Positions 7,562 to 16,835 are shown, numbered from the stretch's first letter. The stretch: DNA of 64,000 bases from Methanobacteriota archaeon (GCA_020348345.1 CP070748.1:225536-289535); one strand, 5' to 3'. Made by a program: numbers and translations. The notes: generated from the letters alone by a model not told the origin.

Positions 7562-9193
7562 CTACGGCACAAAGCTCCTGTAAAGAAACCCACCTGACAG
7601 GCATGCTCTGAACGCTTTGCCTCCGATTACCATATCGAACAAGATCAGCTCTGGCGATCGAGGGGTCGCGCCAATCCTGAAGGAGCCATCGGGCTGAGGG
7701 TGCATCGCCTCCTCCCCGCCCATGGGGTCGATCAACACGAGCTGACCCTCTCTGAGCACGATTCTGATATTGGGTTGCCACGGGTTGTGCGACCTGTAAT
7801 GCCCAACGAAGCCAGACCACTCCTCCGGGGCCTGCGTTCGAGGAGGTCTCCGCTCAAAAGGCTCGAGAGTGTAGACTTCGGGTCCGCATGCAAAGCCAGT
7901 GACTCTGTCTCCTTCCCTCGTGAACTTGATTGCGTAGGGCAGGAAGGAGAGGTGATCGAGCAGGAAGTAATCCTCTTTCACGCCCTCGAGCACATACCTC
8001 TCGCCCTCGATTTCGGCGATGAGCAAACCTCCATCGACGGATATGTCCACCGTTCTGCTGCTTCCCTTGTAGGTACCAGCGAATTGTCCAGGGCTGATCG
8101 GCACATATGCATGGGGAGGTATACCCGCCTCTGGGAGTTCTTTGCCCTCGATTGCGGCTCTGACTGTCTGCATCGCATGCCTGACAATCTCGTCCGGACC
8201 TGCCAGGGAGTTGGTCAACGCGATCATCCCGACGCCGAGATCCATATCTAAGAGCAGCGACGACGTGAAGCCCACCATGCCTCCGGTGTGCCAGATGTAG
8301 AGATGGCCGCTGTTGTCCTCGATGTTGAGGCCATATCCATACGATTCCCCATGATAGCTGTCGTGAGGTACGATGTATCGCCCTGTCAAGAGCTCGAAGC
8401 TGTCTTCCGAAATGAGTCGTCCTTCAGGGCCTTGGCCTCTCCGCAGAAGCATCCTGATGTATGCTGCCATATCCTCAGGCACAGAGGATATTGAGCCATC
8501 AGCGCTGGTGCTCTCAGACCACACCGCGGGTGCGAGGGCCGACTTCCTTCCCGCAGGCCTGTCATCGTGCAGCCATCCATAGCCGATTGCGGTCGAGGGG
8601 CGCAGATCGTTAGTGATCGCCGCGAACGTCTGCGTCATCCCCAATGGCTCGACTACTCGTTTCGTGACCTCCTCTGCGCAGGGGCTGCCCGTAACAGCCT
8701 CCAGAACAAGCCCAAGTGCTTTGTAACCGGTGTTGGAGTAGTGAAAGAAGTCACCGGGAGGCGCACTCGCCTCGATTTCTCTCAGATACCATACCTCGCT
8801 TTCAGGAGCGAGAGTCGATTCGGATCCTATGGGTATGCCGGCCGTATGCGTCAGGAGATGGTGGAGCGTGATAGGAGCGTATTTGGACCTGATCTCAAAC
8901 CACGGTAGGAATTCCTTGACTGGAGCATGAAGATCGAGCTTGCCCTGTTCCTTCAGCTGCAGCAATGCAATGCTTGTGAACGACTTGCCGATGGACCCTA
9001 TCTGGAAGAGTGTGTCAGGAGTTACCTTCGCACCTGTCGATACATCCGCAACTCCCATCGCACTGCTTCGCAGAGTGCGGTCCCTGTCGGTCACGGCAAC
9101 GCCCATTCCAGGGATGTTATCCGCCGCCATTCTTCTGGTATAATAGTCGTCGAGGCTCTCGAAGGCTTGCTTCAGATCGGCCACTGATATCAC
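7562..9193 (-). CDS. Serine beta-lactamase-like hydrolase (class C/PBP4* fold)
   Basis: A 543-residue serine hydrolase of the beta-lactamase/D-alanyl-D-alanine esterase family. The N-terminal domain holds the SxxK motif at residues 67-70 (SIGK), YSN at about 151-153 and HTGG at about 305. The remaining 200 or so residues form beta-rich C-terminal domains that are often present in archaeal and bacterial esterases of this group. Archaea lack murein, so an esterase or peptidase acting on D-amino-acid or ester substrates is more likely than antibiotic resistance. There is no signal peptide. A GAGGAG ribosome site just before the GTG at 9193 supports the start. Nearby D-aminopeptidase and aminotransferase genes may be related in function. 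Confidence 0.88.
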   Translation of the reverse strand: MISVADLKQAFESLDDYYTRRMAADNIPGMGVAVTDRDRTLRSSAMGVADVSTGAKVTPDTLFQIGSIGKSFTSIALLQLKEQGKLDLHAPVKEFLPWFEIRSKYAPITLHHLLTHTAGIPIGSESTLAPESEVWYLREIEASAPPGDFFHYSNTGYKALGLVLEAVTGSPCAEEVTKRVVEPLGMTQTFAAITNDLRPSTAIGYGWLHDDRPAGRKSALAPAVWSESTSADGSISSVPEDMAAYIRMLLRRGQGPEGRLISEDSFELLTGRYIVPHDSYHGESYGYGLNIEDNSGHLYIWHTGGMVGFTSSLLLDMDLGVGMIALTNSLAGPDEIVRHAMQTVRAAIEGKELPEAGIPPHAYVPISPGQFAGTYKGSSRTVDISVDGGLLIAEIEGERYVLEGVKEDYFLLDHLSFLPYAIKFTREGDRVTGFACGPEVYTLEPFERRPPRTQAPEEWSGFVGHYRSHNPWQPNIRIVLREGQLVLIDPMGGEEAMHPQPDGSFRIGATPRSPELILFDMVIGGKAFRACLSGGFLYRSFVP

Positions 9194-9246
9194 GTCTCCT
9201 CATTCGCTCGGACACATCCAATCGCATTCCCAGGGATTAAGATATT

Positions 9247-10614
9247 CTATGCCAGGATGCTCTGCAGACACTCCCTGAAGGTTTCGGTATGACGGTCGAC
9301 CTCCTGCGCGGTCGTGGAGGGCGATATCAGAGCCATATTGTGAAATGGGGTCAATAGAATGCCACGGTTAAGCATCATGAGATGAAGCAGCTTTTCGAGC
9401 TCCGCATCCTTTGCGGCTTCGGCTTCCGTTCCATTCCTGGGTGGATTCTCGCGGAAGTGGTATTCGACCCTGACGCCCAAACGAGTGACGTGCCAAGGAA
9501 CGCCGAAATCCGCGATTGCTGCGGCAACGCCATCCTCGAAGCGTCTCGCCAGGGGCAGCATCCTCTCGAACGCTTCCTCTGTTATCACCCCTTCGAAGGT
9601 AGCTCTCATCGCCGCCACGGCCAATGCGTTTCCGGAGAGGGTTCCCCCGAGGCCGCTCTCATCAGTTCCGTCATCGACAATCCTGTCCATCACAGCGTCA
9701 GCAACCTGCTGGCTCATGCCAAAAGCTGCCGCAGGCACTCCGCTTCCCACAGGCTTCCCTATGGTGACCATGTCAGGCGACAAGCCATGTGCGAGTGTGT
9801 AGCCTCCCGGCCCGCAGCAGATGGTATGCGTCTCGTCGATTATCAGAATCGTTCCCGTCTCCCGGGTCGCACGCCTGAGCGCATCGTGGTACCCTGGATC
9901 AGGCAGAATGATCCCGCGGTTTGTCATGGCAGGTTCACAAAGCACGCACGCCACGTCTCTGTCCGCAAGAGCCTCTTCCAAGGCTGGAACGTCGTTGAAC
10001 TCAACGGCTTTGGTCGTCACGGAAGGATCGACCGGGGGTCCTACGTTGCCTCTTCTTGGAATCACCCTTCCGGCCCTCAGATCGACAAGCGTTTCATCGA
10101 CCGTGCCGTGGTAGCATCCGTGCATCACGAGTACGGAATTCCTGCGAGTGACTTCTCGCGAAAGCCTGACGGAGAATCTGTTGGCGTCGGTCGCAGTCAT
10201 CGCGACTTGCCAGTATGGCACGTTGAACCGCCTTGACAGCTCCTCCGAGACCCATATTGAATCTTCTGTCGGAAGCATCATCGTTATGCCCTTCGCGGCC
10301 TGCTCTCTCACCTTTTCAACGACGACCTCAGGGGAGTGTCCGAACATCGCGCCCGTGTCGCCAAGGCATAGATCCAGATACTCGTTGCCATCCACATCCT
10401 GAATCCACGAACCTTTCGCCTCTTTGGCAAAGACCGGAAAGGGGCCGGCCCATCGGACCATCCAGTTCATGGGCACTCCCGCCAAGAGCGATGATTTGGC
10501 TCTCTCAAAAAGTGCCTTTGACCGCGCGTGCTCTGAAACGAACTTCTCAGTCTCAATTCGAGTGAGCTCTCGCACTCGGTCCCTGCAGATCATCGCCTTA
10601 TCCGTAAGCCTCAT
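9247..10614 (-). CDS. Class III PLP-dependent aminotransferase (glutamate-1-semialdehyde-like)
   Basis: A 455-residue fold-type I PLP enzyme of aminotransferase class III. Visible landmarks are GNEYLDLCLGDTGAMFGHSP, the region YWQVAMTATDANRF, HGCYHGTVDE, the cofactor aspartate in LIIDETHT, and the Schiff-base lysine in TIGKPVGSGVPAAAFG. The ATDAN and GCYHGTVDE segments put it in the glutamate-1-semialdehyde aminomutase-like branch, but its hydrophobic N-terminal variations mean the substrate is not clear. TTG at 10617 was rejected in favour of the ATG at 10614. It lies about 130 nt downstream of another class III gene on the same strand, and they may form one unit. Confidence 0.85.
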   Translation of the reverse strand: MRLTDKAMICRDRVRELTRIETEKFVSEHARSKALFERAKSSLLAGVPMNWMVRWAGPFPVFAKEAKGSWIQDVDGNEYLDLCLGDTGAMFGHSPEVVVEKVREQAAKGITMMLPTEDSIWVSEELSRRFNVPYWQVAMTATDANRFSVRLSREVTRRNSVLVMHGCYHGTVDETLVDLRAGRVIPRRGNVGPPVDPSVTTKAVEFNDVPALEEALADRDVACVLCEPAMTNRGIILPDPGYHDALRRATRETGTILIIDETHTICCGPGGYTLAHGLSPDMVTIGKPVGSGVPAAAFGMSQQVADAVMDRIVDDGTDESGLGGTLSGNALAVAAMRATFEGVITEEAFERMLPLARRFEDGVAAAIADFGVPWHVTRLGVRVEYHFRENPPRNGTEAEAAKDAELEKLLHLMMLNRGILLTPFHNMALISPSTTAQEVDRHTETFRECLQSILA

Positions 10615-10743
10615 CAAACGTCGAGGGGTGCATCGCAGGGTGCCGTAGAAATACGCTTCGGATTGCCGTACTCCTCCAGGCGATGGATCTTGTTAAGGCG
10701 TCTGGGTCTAGGGCGATCCTGAGGTATCCATCTCTCTACTGGT

Positions 10744-12195
10744 CTACCTGCCTGCTTCCATCCTCTTCTCAGTCTCGGTCACAGCGCTTTCGAAGAGATC
10801 TATGCCCAAGTCCAGCTGCTCGCGGGAGATGATCAATGGAGGAGCAATTCGGAAGACGTTTCCGTACATGCCAGAGGTGATCATGAGCAGGCCCTTCCTC
10901 CACATGAGGCCCTGAATCTCGGGCACGAGTAGTGGGTCCTTGGTCTCTTTGTTTTTGACCATCTCAACGCCGATCATGAGCCCCTTTCCTCGGACATCCC
11001 CGATGATCTCGTGGTGGTCCTTCATCTCATTCAGCCTTTCAATGGCATGGGCGCCGAGGACGCGCGATCGCTCAGCGAGCCTCTCTTCGAGGATCTCCCT
11101 CACGTGCGCCATTCCCGATGCCATGCTCAACCCATTGCCGCCGAACGTTGAAGAATGCGAACCTGGGCGCCAGACGTTCATGATGTCCTTCTTGGCCACA
11201 ATCGCGCCGAGTGGGACGCCTCCGCCAAGTGCCTTGCCGGTGATGAGTATGTCTGGAACTGTTTCCGTCGAATTGCACTCCCACACCTCGCCTGTGCGAC
11301 CGAGGCCGCACTGTATCTCGTCAGCAACGAGAAGCATCCTTCTTTCGTCGCAGATTCGTCTCAACCTCGGCATGAACTCCTTCGGAGGGGCGATGTAACC
11401 TCCTTCGCCCTGAAGCGGCTCTACGATGACTGATGCCAGGCTGCCACTCGGGCCGCCGAACTCGAGTATGGCCTTCCGAAGGTAGTCGATGCACAGAAGG
11501 TCGCATGACGGATATTCCTGCCTGAACCAGCACCGATAACAGTAGGGATAAGGTGCGAAGAATACGCCCGATGGAAACGGGCCATGGCCGTACTTGAACT
11601 TGACCCTGCTCGAAAGCGCCAGCGCATTGCCGACTCTTCCGTGGTAGGAGCCCATGAACACGATGTGCTCGGAGCACTTGGTGTAATAACGGGAGAGCTT
11701 CACGGCGGCTTCCACGCCCTCAGCTCCGCTGTTCCCGAAGAAGGAACTCTCGAGCGCTCTCCCAGGAGATATCTCAGCCAGCAGCTCTGCGAACTCCGCC
11801 TCCTTGTCGAAATACGCGTCGTTGGCCATTGAGTGTATCAGATTCTCCGCCTGCTCCTTGATGGCGGCAATCACCTTGGGATTTGACCATCCTGCGTTCA
11901 TGACTGATATCCCGGAGGAGAAATCCAGGTACACGTTGCCGTCCGCATCCATAACGGCGGATCCGGAAGCCTTCTTCATCGTGAATTGGAAGAGGCGATC
12001 GTAAGCATCCGACACATATCTTCTGTCCTTAGCTATTATCTCCTTGCTCTTGGGTCCAGGAGGTGACACTTTAAGGTCCGGAGCTCCTCTGGCCCATTCC
12101 TCAACCCAGTTAGGAAGACTCAGATCCACGGAAACCACATGCCCGCACTCGTAGACACAAAGGTCCACAACCGCGTTCCGGGTTACTGCGGGCAA
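10744..12195 (-). CDS. Class III PLP enzyme, 4-aminobutyrate aminotransferase/amino-acid racemase type
   Basis: Up to 483 residues. Landmarks are SSGISVMNAGWSNPKV, FGNSGAEGVEAAVKLSRY, GSYHGRVGNALALS, the cofactor aspartate in LVADEIQCGLGRTG and the PLP lysine in ITGKALGGGVPLGAI. The insertion YPYCYRCWFRQEYPSC followed by CIDYL is typical of the archaeal branch in which Thermococcales homologues are annotated as 4-aminobutyrate aminotransferases, and several proved to be amino-acid racemases. Either reaction is possible here. The start is uncertain: TTG at 12195, or GTG at 12168, 12138 or 12129. The last gives MDLSLPNWVEEW, the usual family N-terminus. A rightward D-aminopeptidase nearby makes racemase activity worth testing. 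Confidence 0.82.
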   Translation of the reverse strand: MPAVTRNAVVDLCVYECGHVVSVDLSLPNWVEEWARGAPDLKVSPPGPKSKEIIAKDRRYVSDAYDRLFQFTMKKASGSAVMDADGNVYLDFSSGISVMNAGWSNPKVIAAIKEQAENLIHSMANDAYFDKEAEFAELLAEISPGRALESSFFGNSGAEGVEAAVKLSRYYTKCSEHIVFMGSYHGRVGNALALSSRVKFKYGHGPFPSGVFFAPYPYCYRCWFRQEYPSCDLLCIDYLRKAILEFGGPSGSLASVIVEPLQGEGGYIAPPKEFMPRLRRICDERRMLLVADEIQCGLGRTGEVWECNSTETVPDILITGKALGGGVPLGAIVAKKDIMNVWRPGSHSSTFGGNGLSMASGMAHVREILEERLAERSRVLGAHAIERLNEMKDHHEIIGDVRGKGLMIGVEMVKNKETKDPLLVPEIQGLMWRKGLLMITSGMYGNVFRIAPPLIISREQLDLGIDLFESAVTETEKRMEAGR

Positions 12196-12544
12196 TCGAT
12201 ATTAAGATTGCTGGCGCTTGGCTCCTCCTTGATCACGAATTCTGGCAAGGATCTGCGCCCAGGAAGCATGAGAGGGATGTCTTGGTTGCCGTCGGAATCG
12301 GACAACCTCTCGGGAGCAGCGCAGAGCAAAGCTTCGCTGCGTGAAGGAAAAAGAAAAAAGAAGAGAGGGGGGGAGGAAGTTGTGATGTTATCTTGGGGCC
12401 TCAGACGCCTTATAAGCTTTCTTGTTGCGCCAGGGCCAATCACTTCGGACGTGGGAATGATTTAAATATTACCAGCACACCACTGGCCAATGTTCATTCA
12501 TTAATGAGCAATAGTGTACGGATTCTCGTTCCTTTCGCACGCTT
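12196..12544. other. Intergenic region with T-rich tract and promoter
   Basis: No gene was seen. On the minus strand a long pyrimidine tract (12347-12379, ending TTTTTTCTTTTTCC) follows the MoxR-VWA stop and resembles an archaeal T-rich terminator. Closer to 12195, CTTAATATC at about 12198-12206 is a TATA candidate for the aminotransferase. Another AT-rich patch, GGTAATATTTAAATC, lies at about 12460-12474. Confidence 0.45.
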
Positions 12545-14347
12545 TCAGCTCGGCGATCCCTGGGCCACCACCCGCAGCACCTTGTAGAGCACTCGCGGCA
12601 CCTCGTCAAACCCAGAGACCGAGTACATATGACCGCGCCCGTTCCTCGCAATGTTGTCACACGTCTGAGGCTGGCAATCATGACTCGCTGTCATCACAAC
12701 GAAAAGGCGCTTGAACGAGGATGCCACGACGGAGGGGTCTTCTCCCACAGTATAGTTCCCATCAGTGACCAGGACCCCCACCCTGTTGGGCGTGGAAGCC
12801 TTCGACAACGCCTCGCTCCCTTCGCGAAGAGCCGCCTCTATGTTCGTGTACCCGCCGGCGCTGAACTCAAGGAGGCTGAGCACGAGTTCGTCAAGATTGA
12901 GCGTCTCGTCGAATCCCTTTATGGTCCTCGGCCTGTCGTTGAACGTGATCAGCTGGTACTTCACCATCTTAAGCCTGAATGCCAGCACTGCAATGGCAGC
13001 GGTCGCGATCGCCAGCTTGTCTCCGCTCATTGACAGGCTGGCGTCTAGCATCAGGACCACGGATAGATCCTTGGGCTCTCGCCTAGTAACAACGACGTCC
13101 GAAGGCTCAGCCTTCCGTTTCGCGATGATGTTCTCCAGAGTAGATTCGAGGTCGATCTCTCCGCGGTTGCCCACGGCGTACCCCTCTCTGACCAGCCTCA
13201 TCGGCAGGCTGACGGGGCCGAGTAGCCTCAGTACTCTGCGAATCGTTGCGCTGATAGCGATTCTTCGGGCTAGTTCGAGTGCTGCCGGGTCCGAGAGACT
13301 GATCCTTATCTTGAGGTAGTTCTGGGCTATCTTCCATCCGATGTCGTCCCCTCCCAGAAGCGCGTCCTCGTGATGCGTCTCCAACAGCTTCGATACGTCG
13401 GCGATATCGATAATCCTTCTATCGCTGCCTCGCTTCGATGTCTCTGCGCGATTTCCCTCCGAACTCGCATTGTCCCCAGAGGAAGAACGTTTAAGCCCAT
13501 TGCCCTCTGAGAAGCACTCGTCCACGATCTGGTCAATCACTTCATCAACAGTTGCGCGAGACTCCTCCCTGAGCTCGATGCGAGTGGGCAATGCGAGATG
13601 AGCTGCCCTCCTGATCCCGTCCTGAAGATCGAGCGACAACGATGTCCTGAGCTGTACCATGCTCATTGCCGCGCGGATGCTCGCACCCCTTCTTATGTTG
13701 GGGTGATTCCGAGTCCGCCTTGTTATCCATAATGAACATCGGAGAACTTCGTCGTCGGCAGAGGACAGTCGCCTTTTGAGAATCTCCATCTCCTCATCCA
13801 CCGGTTGATAGTCGATCATGAGAAGCTCAAACCTGTCGGACAGAGCCTCGGACAATGCCGTCGTCGCGACGAATTCGCGCGGATTCTGAGTGGCTATGAT
13901 CACAAACCCGTCCCTCGCGCTCACCTGCCCCACCTTGGGTATGTCGATGATGCCCTCGTCCATCGCCGGCAGGAGAATGTTCTGGACCCCCTCGGGCATG
14001 CGGTTCATCTCGTTGACGAACAATACGCCCCCATTCCTCATCGCTTCCGTCAACGGTCCGGGTATGAAAGCCTCCTCGACATATCCCTTCTCCAGTGTAA
14101 CGGGAGGATCGAACCATCCGGACAGCTTCTGTTCAGTGTATCGTTCGTCGCCGTCCACTCGATAGACGGGACGATTCAAATGTGACGCGATCGCCGAGGC
14201 GAGCACCGTCTTGCCCACTCCGACAGGGCCTTCTATCATCAGATGCCTGTTTGCAGAGACGACCGCCAACCCCTTCAGGATCTCTGCCTCTCTGCCTACG
14301 ATTCCTGAGATCCGTTTGATTTCCTGTACGCGTGTGTCTTCCGTCAT
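12545..14347 (-). CDS. MoxR/magnesium-chelatase-type AAA ATPase fused to a VWA domain
   Basis: A 600-residue fusion. Residues about 15-300 form a MoxR/CbbQ-like AAA domain with Walker A GPVGVGKT (about 39-46) and Walker B GVLFVNEMNRM. Here the usual aspartate is asparagine, as I recall it being in many archaeal relatives. A charged helical middle follows. Residues about 420-590 form a von Willebrand A domain with the metal-site motif LDASLSMSG (DxSxS), then TNIEAAL and LVTDGNY. The arrangement copies BchI plus BchD in one chain. Such proteins act as metal-chelatase motors or as chaperones that insert cofactors or remodel complexes; no chelatase partner is nearby. It diverges from the D-aminopeptidase across a shared AT-rich promoter. 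Start ATG at 14347. Confidence 0.85.
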   Translation of the reverse strand: MTEDTRVQEIKRISGIVGREAEILKGLAVVSANRHLMIEGPVGVGKTVLASAIASHLNRPVYRVDGDERYTEQKLSGWFDPPVTLEKGYVEEAFIPGPLTEAMRNGGVLFVNEMNRMPEGVQNILLPAMDEGIIDIPKVGQVSARDGFVIIATQNPREFVATTALSEALSDRFELLMIDYQPVDEEMEILKRRLSSADDEVLRCSLWITRRTRNHPNIRRGASIRAAMSMVQLRTSLSLDLQDGIRRAAHLALPTRIELREESRATVDEVIDQIVDECFSEGNGLKRSSSGDNASSEGNRAETSKRGSDRRIIDIADVSKLLETHHEDALLGGDDIGWKIAQNYLKIRISLSDPAALELARRIAISATIRRVLRLLGPVSLPMRLVREGYAVGNRGEIDLESTLENIIAKRKAEPSDVVVTRREPKDLSVVLMLDASLSMSGDKLAIATAAIAVLAFRLKMVKYQLITFNDRPRTIKGFDETLNLDELVLSLLEFSAGGYTNIEAALREGSEALSKASTPNRVGVLVTDGNYTVGEDPSVVASSFKRLFVVMTASHDCQPQTCDNIARNGRGHMYSVSGFDEVPRVLYKVLRVVAQGSPS

Positions 14348-14377
14348 CAGGACCCAACTAACCGCATACTGGAAGCC

Positions 14378-14389
14378 ATATAATTAACG
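14378..14389. promoter_or_regulatory. Shared divergent TATA region (MoxR-VWA/D-aminopeptidase)
   Basis: CATATAATTAAC reads as a TATA box on both strands. On the minus strand it is centred about 36 nt before the MoxR-VWA start; on the plus strand about 70 nt before the D-aminopeptidase ATG. The two genes may thus be transcribed from one bidirectional site. Confidence 0.55.
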
Positions 14390-14452
14390 TTGGTCGAACG
14401 TCGCCCCAGATGCAAGGGTTTAACTCTCGAAGGCGGATATCCGATTGATAAA

Positions 14453-15286
14453 ATGAAAGCGCATTTCACCGTGGACATGGAAGGAATGGCAGGCATAGCT
14501 CACGAGAACCAGGCGGACGTGAAGGGTCTCGATTTCCCCAGAATGCGCGAGCTTCTGACAAACGAAGTTCAGGCCGCCATCGAGGGAGCGAAGGCCGGGG
14601 GAGCCAAGGAGATAGTGATCTGCGACGCTCACGATACCGGAAGGAATCTGATACTAGAGAAGCTGGATGAGGATGTCATCGTCATCGAGGGGTCGGCGTA
14701 TGAGCAAGGCATGATGGCAGGCATCTCGGACGATTTCGACGCTGCATTCCAAATCGGCTACCATTCCATGAGAGACACGCACGCCGGCACGATAGGTCAC
14801 ACCTACACCTACACAGTGGCGGAGCTGCGTCTGAACGGCGTCAAGGTGGGCGAGACGGGCCTGAGCGCAGCGATTGCAGGGCACTACGGGGTGCCCGTCG
14901 TGTTCGTATCAGGCGATCTGCACGCGGTGAGACAGGCGGAGTCCCTGATCCCGGATATCGTGGGAGTACCGACGAAGGAAGGAGTGGGGGTTTATGGTAT
15001 CAAATCCCTCATGCCGAAGCGGGCCTGTGAGTTGATAAGGAAGGGAGCAGAAGAGGCAATGAAGAAAGCCGGAACAGCTAAACCATATGTCGTGGAACGT
15101 CCCGTCAAGATGGAAGCCATGTTCACCCGCACCATCATGGCTCAGTACGCCTCGCAGATGCCGCTCGTGGAACGGACCGGAGACAAATCCGTGGCATACG
15201 AGGCCAAAGACATGGTTGACGCGTTCTCCGTCTTCGAAGCGCTCACGATGATTGCGCATTCCGCTGGCGAAGAGGGCGAGCTCTAA
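14453..15286 (+). CDS. dppA: M55-family D-aminopeptidase DppA
   Basis: A 277-residue zinc peptidase of family M55, which releases D-amino acids from the N-terminus of short peptides. The metal-binding segments are present: VDMEGMAGI at residues 7-15, CDAHDTGRN at about 60, IGYHSMRDTHAGTIGHTYTY at about 98-117, and the histidine in GDLHAV. DppA forms a decameric ring in Bacillus. The ATG at 14453 fits the family N-terminus (MKAHFTVDMEG); the upstream extension is not conserved-looking. It is followed 18 nt later by a GNAT gene, probably the same unit. Together with the class III racemase-like enzyme at 10744 it could serve D-amino-acid catabolism. Confidence 0.92.
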   Translation: MKAHFTVDMEGMAGIAHENQADVKGLDFPRMRELLTNEVQAAIEGAKAGGAKEIVICDAHDTGRNLILEKLDEDVIVIEGSAYEQGMMAGISDDFDAAFQIGYHSMRDTHAGTIGHTYTYTVAELRLNGVKVGETGLSAAIAGHYGVPVVFVSGDLHAVRQAESLIPDIVGVPTKEGVGVYGIKSLMPKRACELIRKGAEEAMKKAGTAKPYVVERPVKMEAMFTRTIMAQYASQMPLVERTGDKSVAYEAKDMVDAFSVFEALTMIAHSAGEEGEL

Positions 15287-15304
15287 TCTGAACGGGTACA
15301 GGCG

Positions 15305-15757
15305 ATGACTAATACCCTTCTGGACACGATGGTAATCCGACCTGTAAGAGATGATGAGGTCAGGGAAATGATCTCCCTCTGGTCAGAGGCGGGGTTACCC
15401 ACCAAACCTGCGGGAAGAGACACCTTGGAGAACCTGCGTGTGCAATTGAACGCCGCCCCCGATTTGATTATTGGCGCGTTCGACGGAAGCAGGATGGTCG
15501 GCGTGATCATGGGAAGCGATGACGGGCGAAAGGGTTGGGTTAATCGCCTCGCAGTTGCACCAGATATGCGACGGACCGGTGTGGCAAAGACACTTTTGAA
15601 TCGCTGTGAGGATGCGTTGAGATCAAGAGGACGGCAGATCATCTGCACCTTGATAGAAGAGTATAACGAAGCGTCCAAGGAGTTGTTCGTCTCGATGGGT
15701 TACAAGCGCGAGGATGACATCATATACTACACCAAAAGGGACGCGGATGATGTCTGA
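15305..15757 (+). CDS. GNAT-family N-acetyltransferase
   Basis: A 150-residue single GNAT domain. The acetyl-CoA pyrophosphate loop is VNRLAVAPDMRRTGVAKTLL (motif A, with R-x-x-G-V-A), followed by the C-terminal strand LFVSMGYKREDDIIYYTK. It probably acetylates a small amine or a protein N-terminus or lysine; the substrate is unknown. It resembles the ancestral small GNATs of the YpeA/RimI type. ATG at 15305, 18 nt after the dppA stop, so it is probably co-transcribed with it. Confidence 0.85.
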   Translation: MTNTLLDTMVIRPVRDDEVREMISLWSEAGLPTKPAGRDTLENLRVQLNAAPDLIIGAFDGSRMVGVIMGSDDGRKGWVNRLAVAPDMRRTGVAKTLLNRCEDALRSRGRQIICTLIEEYNEASKELFVSMGYKREDDIIYYTKRDADDV

Positions 15758-15762
15758 TTAAC

Positions 15763-16626
15763 TCAGCCAAGCTCGAAACCGGCAACGCCGAGGACGTCAT
15801 CTGAACCTGAGGAATACCTCATGTCGCCGCGAATCATCAGCTTGACCCTCTCCGCCCTCCGGTATTTGTGGTGCCTGGCTATGATGCGGGGAACGAGCCG
15901 GTTTGAGGCGAACGGGGAGATATCGATCCGGCCTCCGCACGGAAACGAGCTCAAGACGGAATCGAGCAATGCAGCGCCATCCTCCCATCGACCAGTGTCG
16001 CAGTACCACGGGCCGATGTCGAATCCTATTGGCGTCCGCCTTCCGAGCACATAGCCGGCGAGATGGCCCGACCTCTCCAGCTTGAAACAGTGTTCCGGGA
16101 ATTCCAGCAAGAGTCTCGCCATCAGCTCAGATCGATCGTCTCCAAATGCCATGCGATCACGGGCTGCAATCTCCGCCACATCGCCTTCGCGGGCGTTGGA
16201 GCACGTGGTCCGAAGTGCTCGTCTCTCACTATCCTTGAGCAAGATGCCAACCGCAATCAGTTCATATCCGCTATCTTCGAATCCGAATTGACGATACAGT
16301 CTACTGCCTTCCTCTGTTGCGTAGAGCATCGTTGAACGAACGCCGGAGGCATCAACGTCCTCCAGAAGGGCGGCGACAAGACCCTTTCCAACCTGACGGC
16401 CCCTGCTATCGCTCGACACGAGCAGATGGCCTATCATCGCTGTTCGCTCGTACCTCATGCTCGTGATGAATCCGCAAGGCTTCCTGCAATCTTCCCACAC
16501 GTAGCTTCCGCCGGGGCTCAAAGAGAGCATGCGAGCCAGGTCTATTCTTGTGTGGCCCCATCTCTCGGCACGGATGAGGTCAACTGCGAAGCCGATGTCG
16601 CTCTCCATCATTCTTCTAGCGGCCAA
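15763..16626 (-). CDS. Tandem GNAT acetyltransferase (YitH/HolE-like)
   Basis: A 287-residue protein. The N-terminal GNAT domain (residues 1-130) has the CoA loop HLLVSSDSRGRQVGKGLVAA and the strand GSRLYRQFGFEDSG. The C-terminal half is a degenerate second GNAT-like domain (RLLLEFPEHCFKLERSGHLA, then GYVLGRRTPIGFDIGPWYCD). Such two-domain proteins occur in bacteria and archaea, and their substrates are unknown. The TTG at 16626 is supported by GGAGGTC 8 nt upstream and by the family N-terminal pattern; ATG codons at 16611 and 16608 are alternatives. It converges with the GNAT at 15305 with only 5 nt between the stops. Confidence 0.8.
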   Translation of the reverse strand: MAARRMMESDIGFAVDLIRAERWGHTRIDLARMLSLSPGGSYVWEDCRKPCGFITSMRYERTAMIGHLLVSSDSRGRQVGKGLVAALLEDVDASGVRSTMLYATEEGSRLYRQFGFEDSGYELIAVGILLKDSERRALRTTCSNAREGDVAEIAARDRMAFGDDRSELMARLLLEFPEHCFKLERSGHLAGYVLGRRTPIGFDIGPWYCDTGRWEDGAALLDSVLSSFPCGGRIDISPFASNRLVPRIIARHHKYRRAERVKLMIRGDMRYSSGSDDVLGVAGFELG

Positions 16627-16776
16627 TACAGCGACCTCCTCGAATGCGCGGCATCAGCATAAGAATATTTGATAACCATGTCGTCAGGGGCCGCAGACTC
16701 GCGGCGAATCGGTTCAACATTGGCCCCGTCGAAAGAGGTCTCAAAATCCATCTAGCCCGCTCAATCTGGAGTCCTG

Positions 16777-16835
16777 GGTTTATAAGAAGAGCACAACGGG
16801 CGCCCGGCCTGAACCTTTCGACATGTTTTTATAAG
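16777..16835 (+). promoter_or_regulatory. Two tandem TATA boxes ahead of the GAF-kinase-like gene
   Basis: GGTTTATAAG (16777-16786) and TTTTTATAAG (16826-16835) are almost the same sequence, spaced 49 nt. The second is about 50 nt from the ATG at 16881. Either two promoters serve this gene or the first serves a short transcript. Confidence 0.5.

Noticed and set aside
7562-9193. Antibiotic resistance beta-lactamase
   Set aside because: Only the fold and catalytic motifs are shared; the protein lacks a signal peptide and has extra C-terminal domains, as in archaeal esterases and peptidases.
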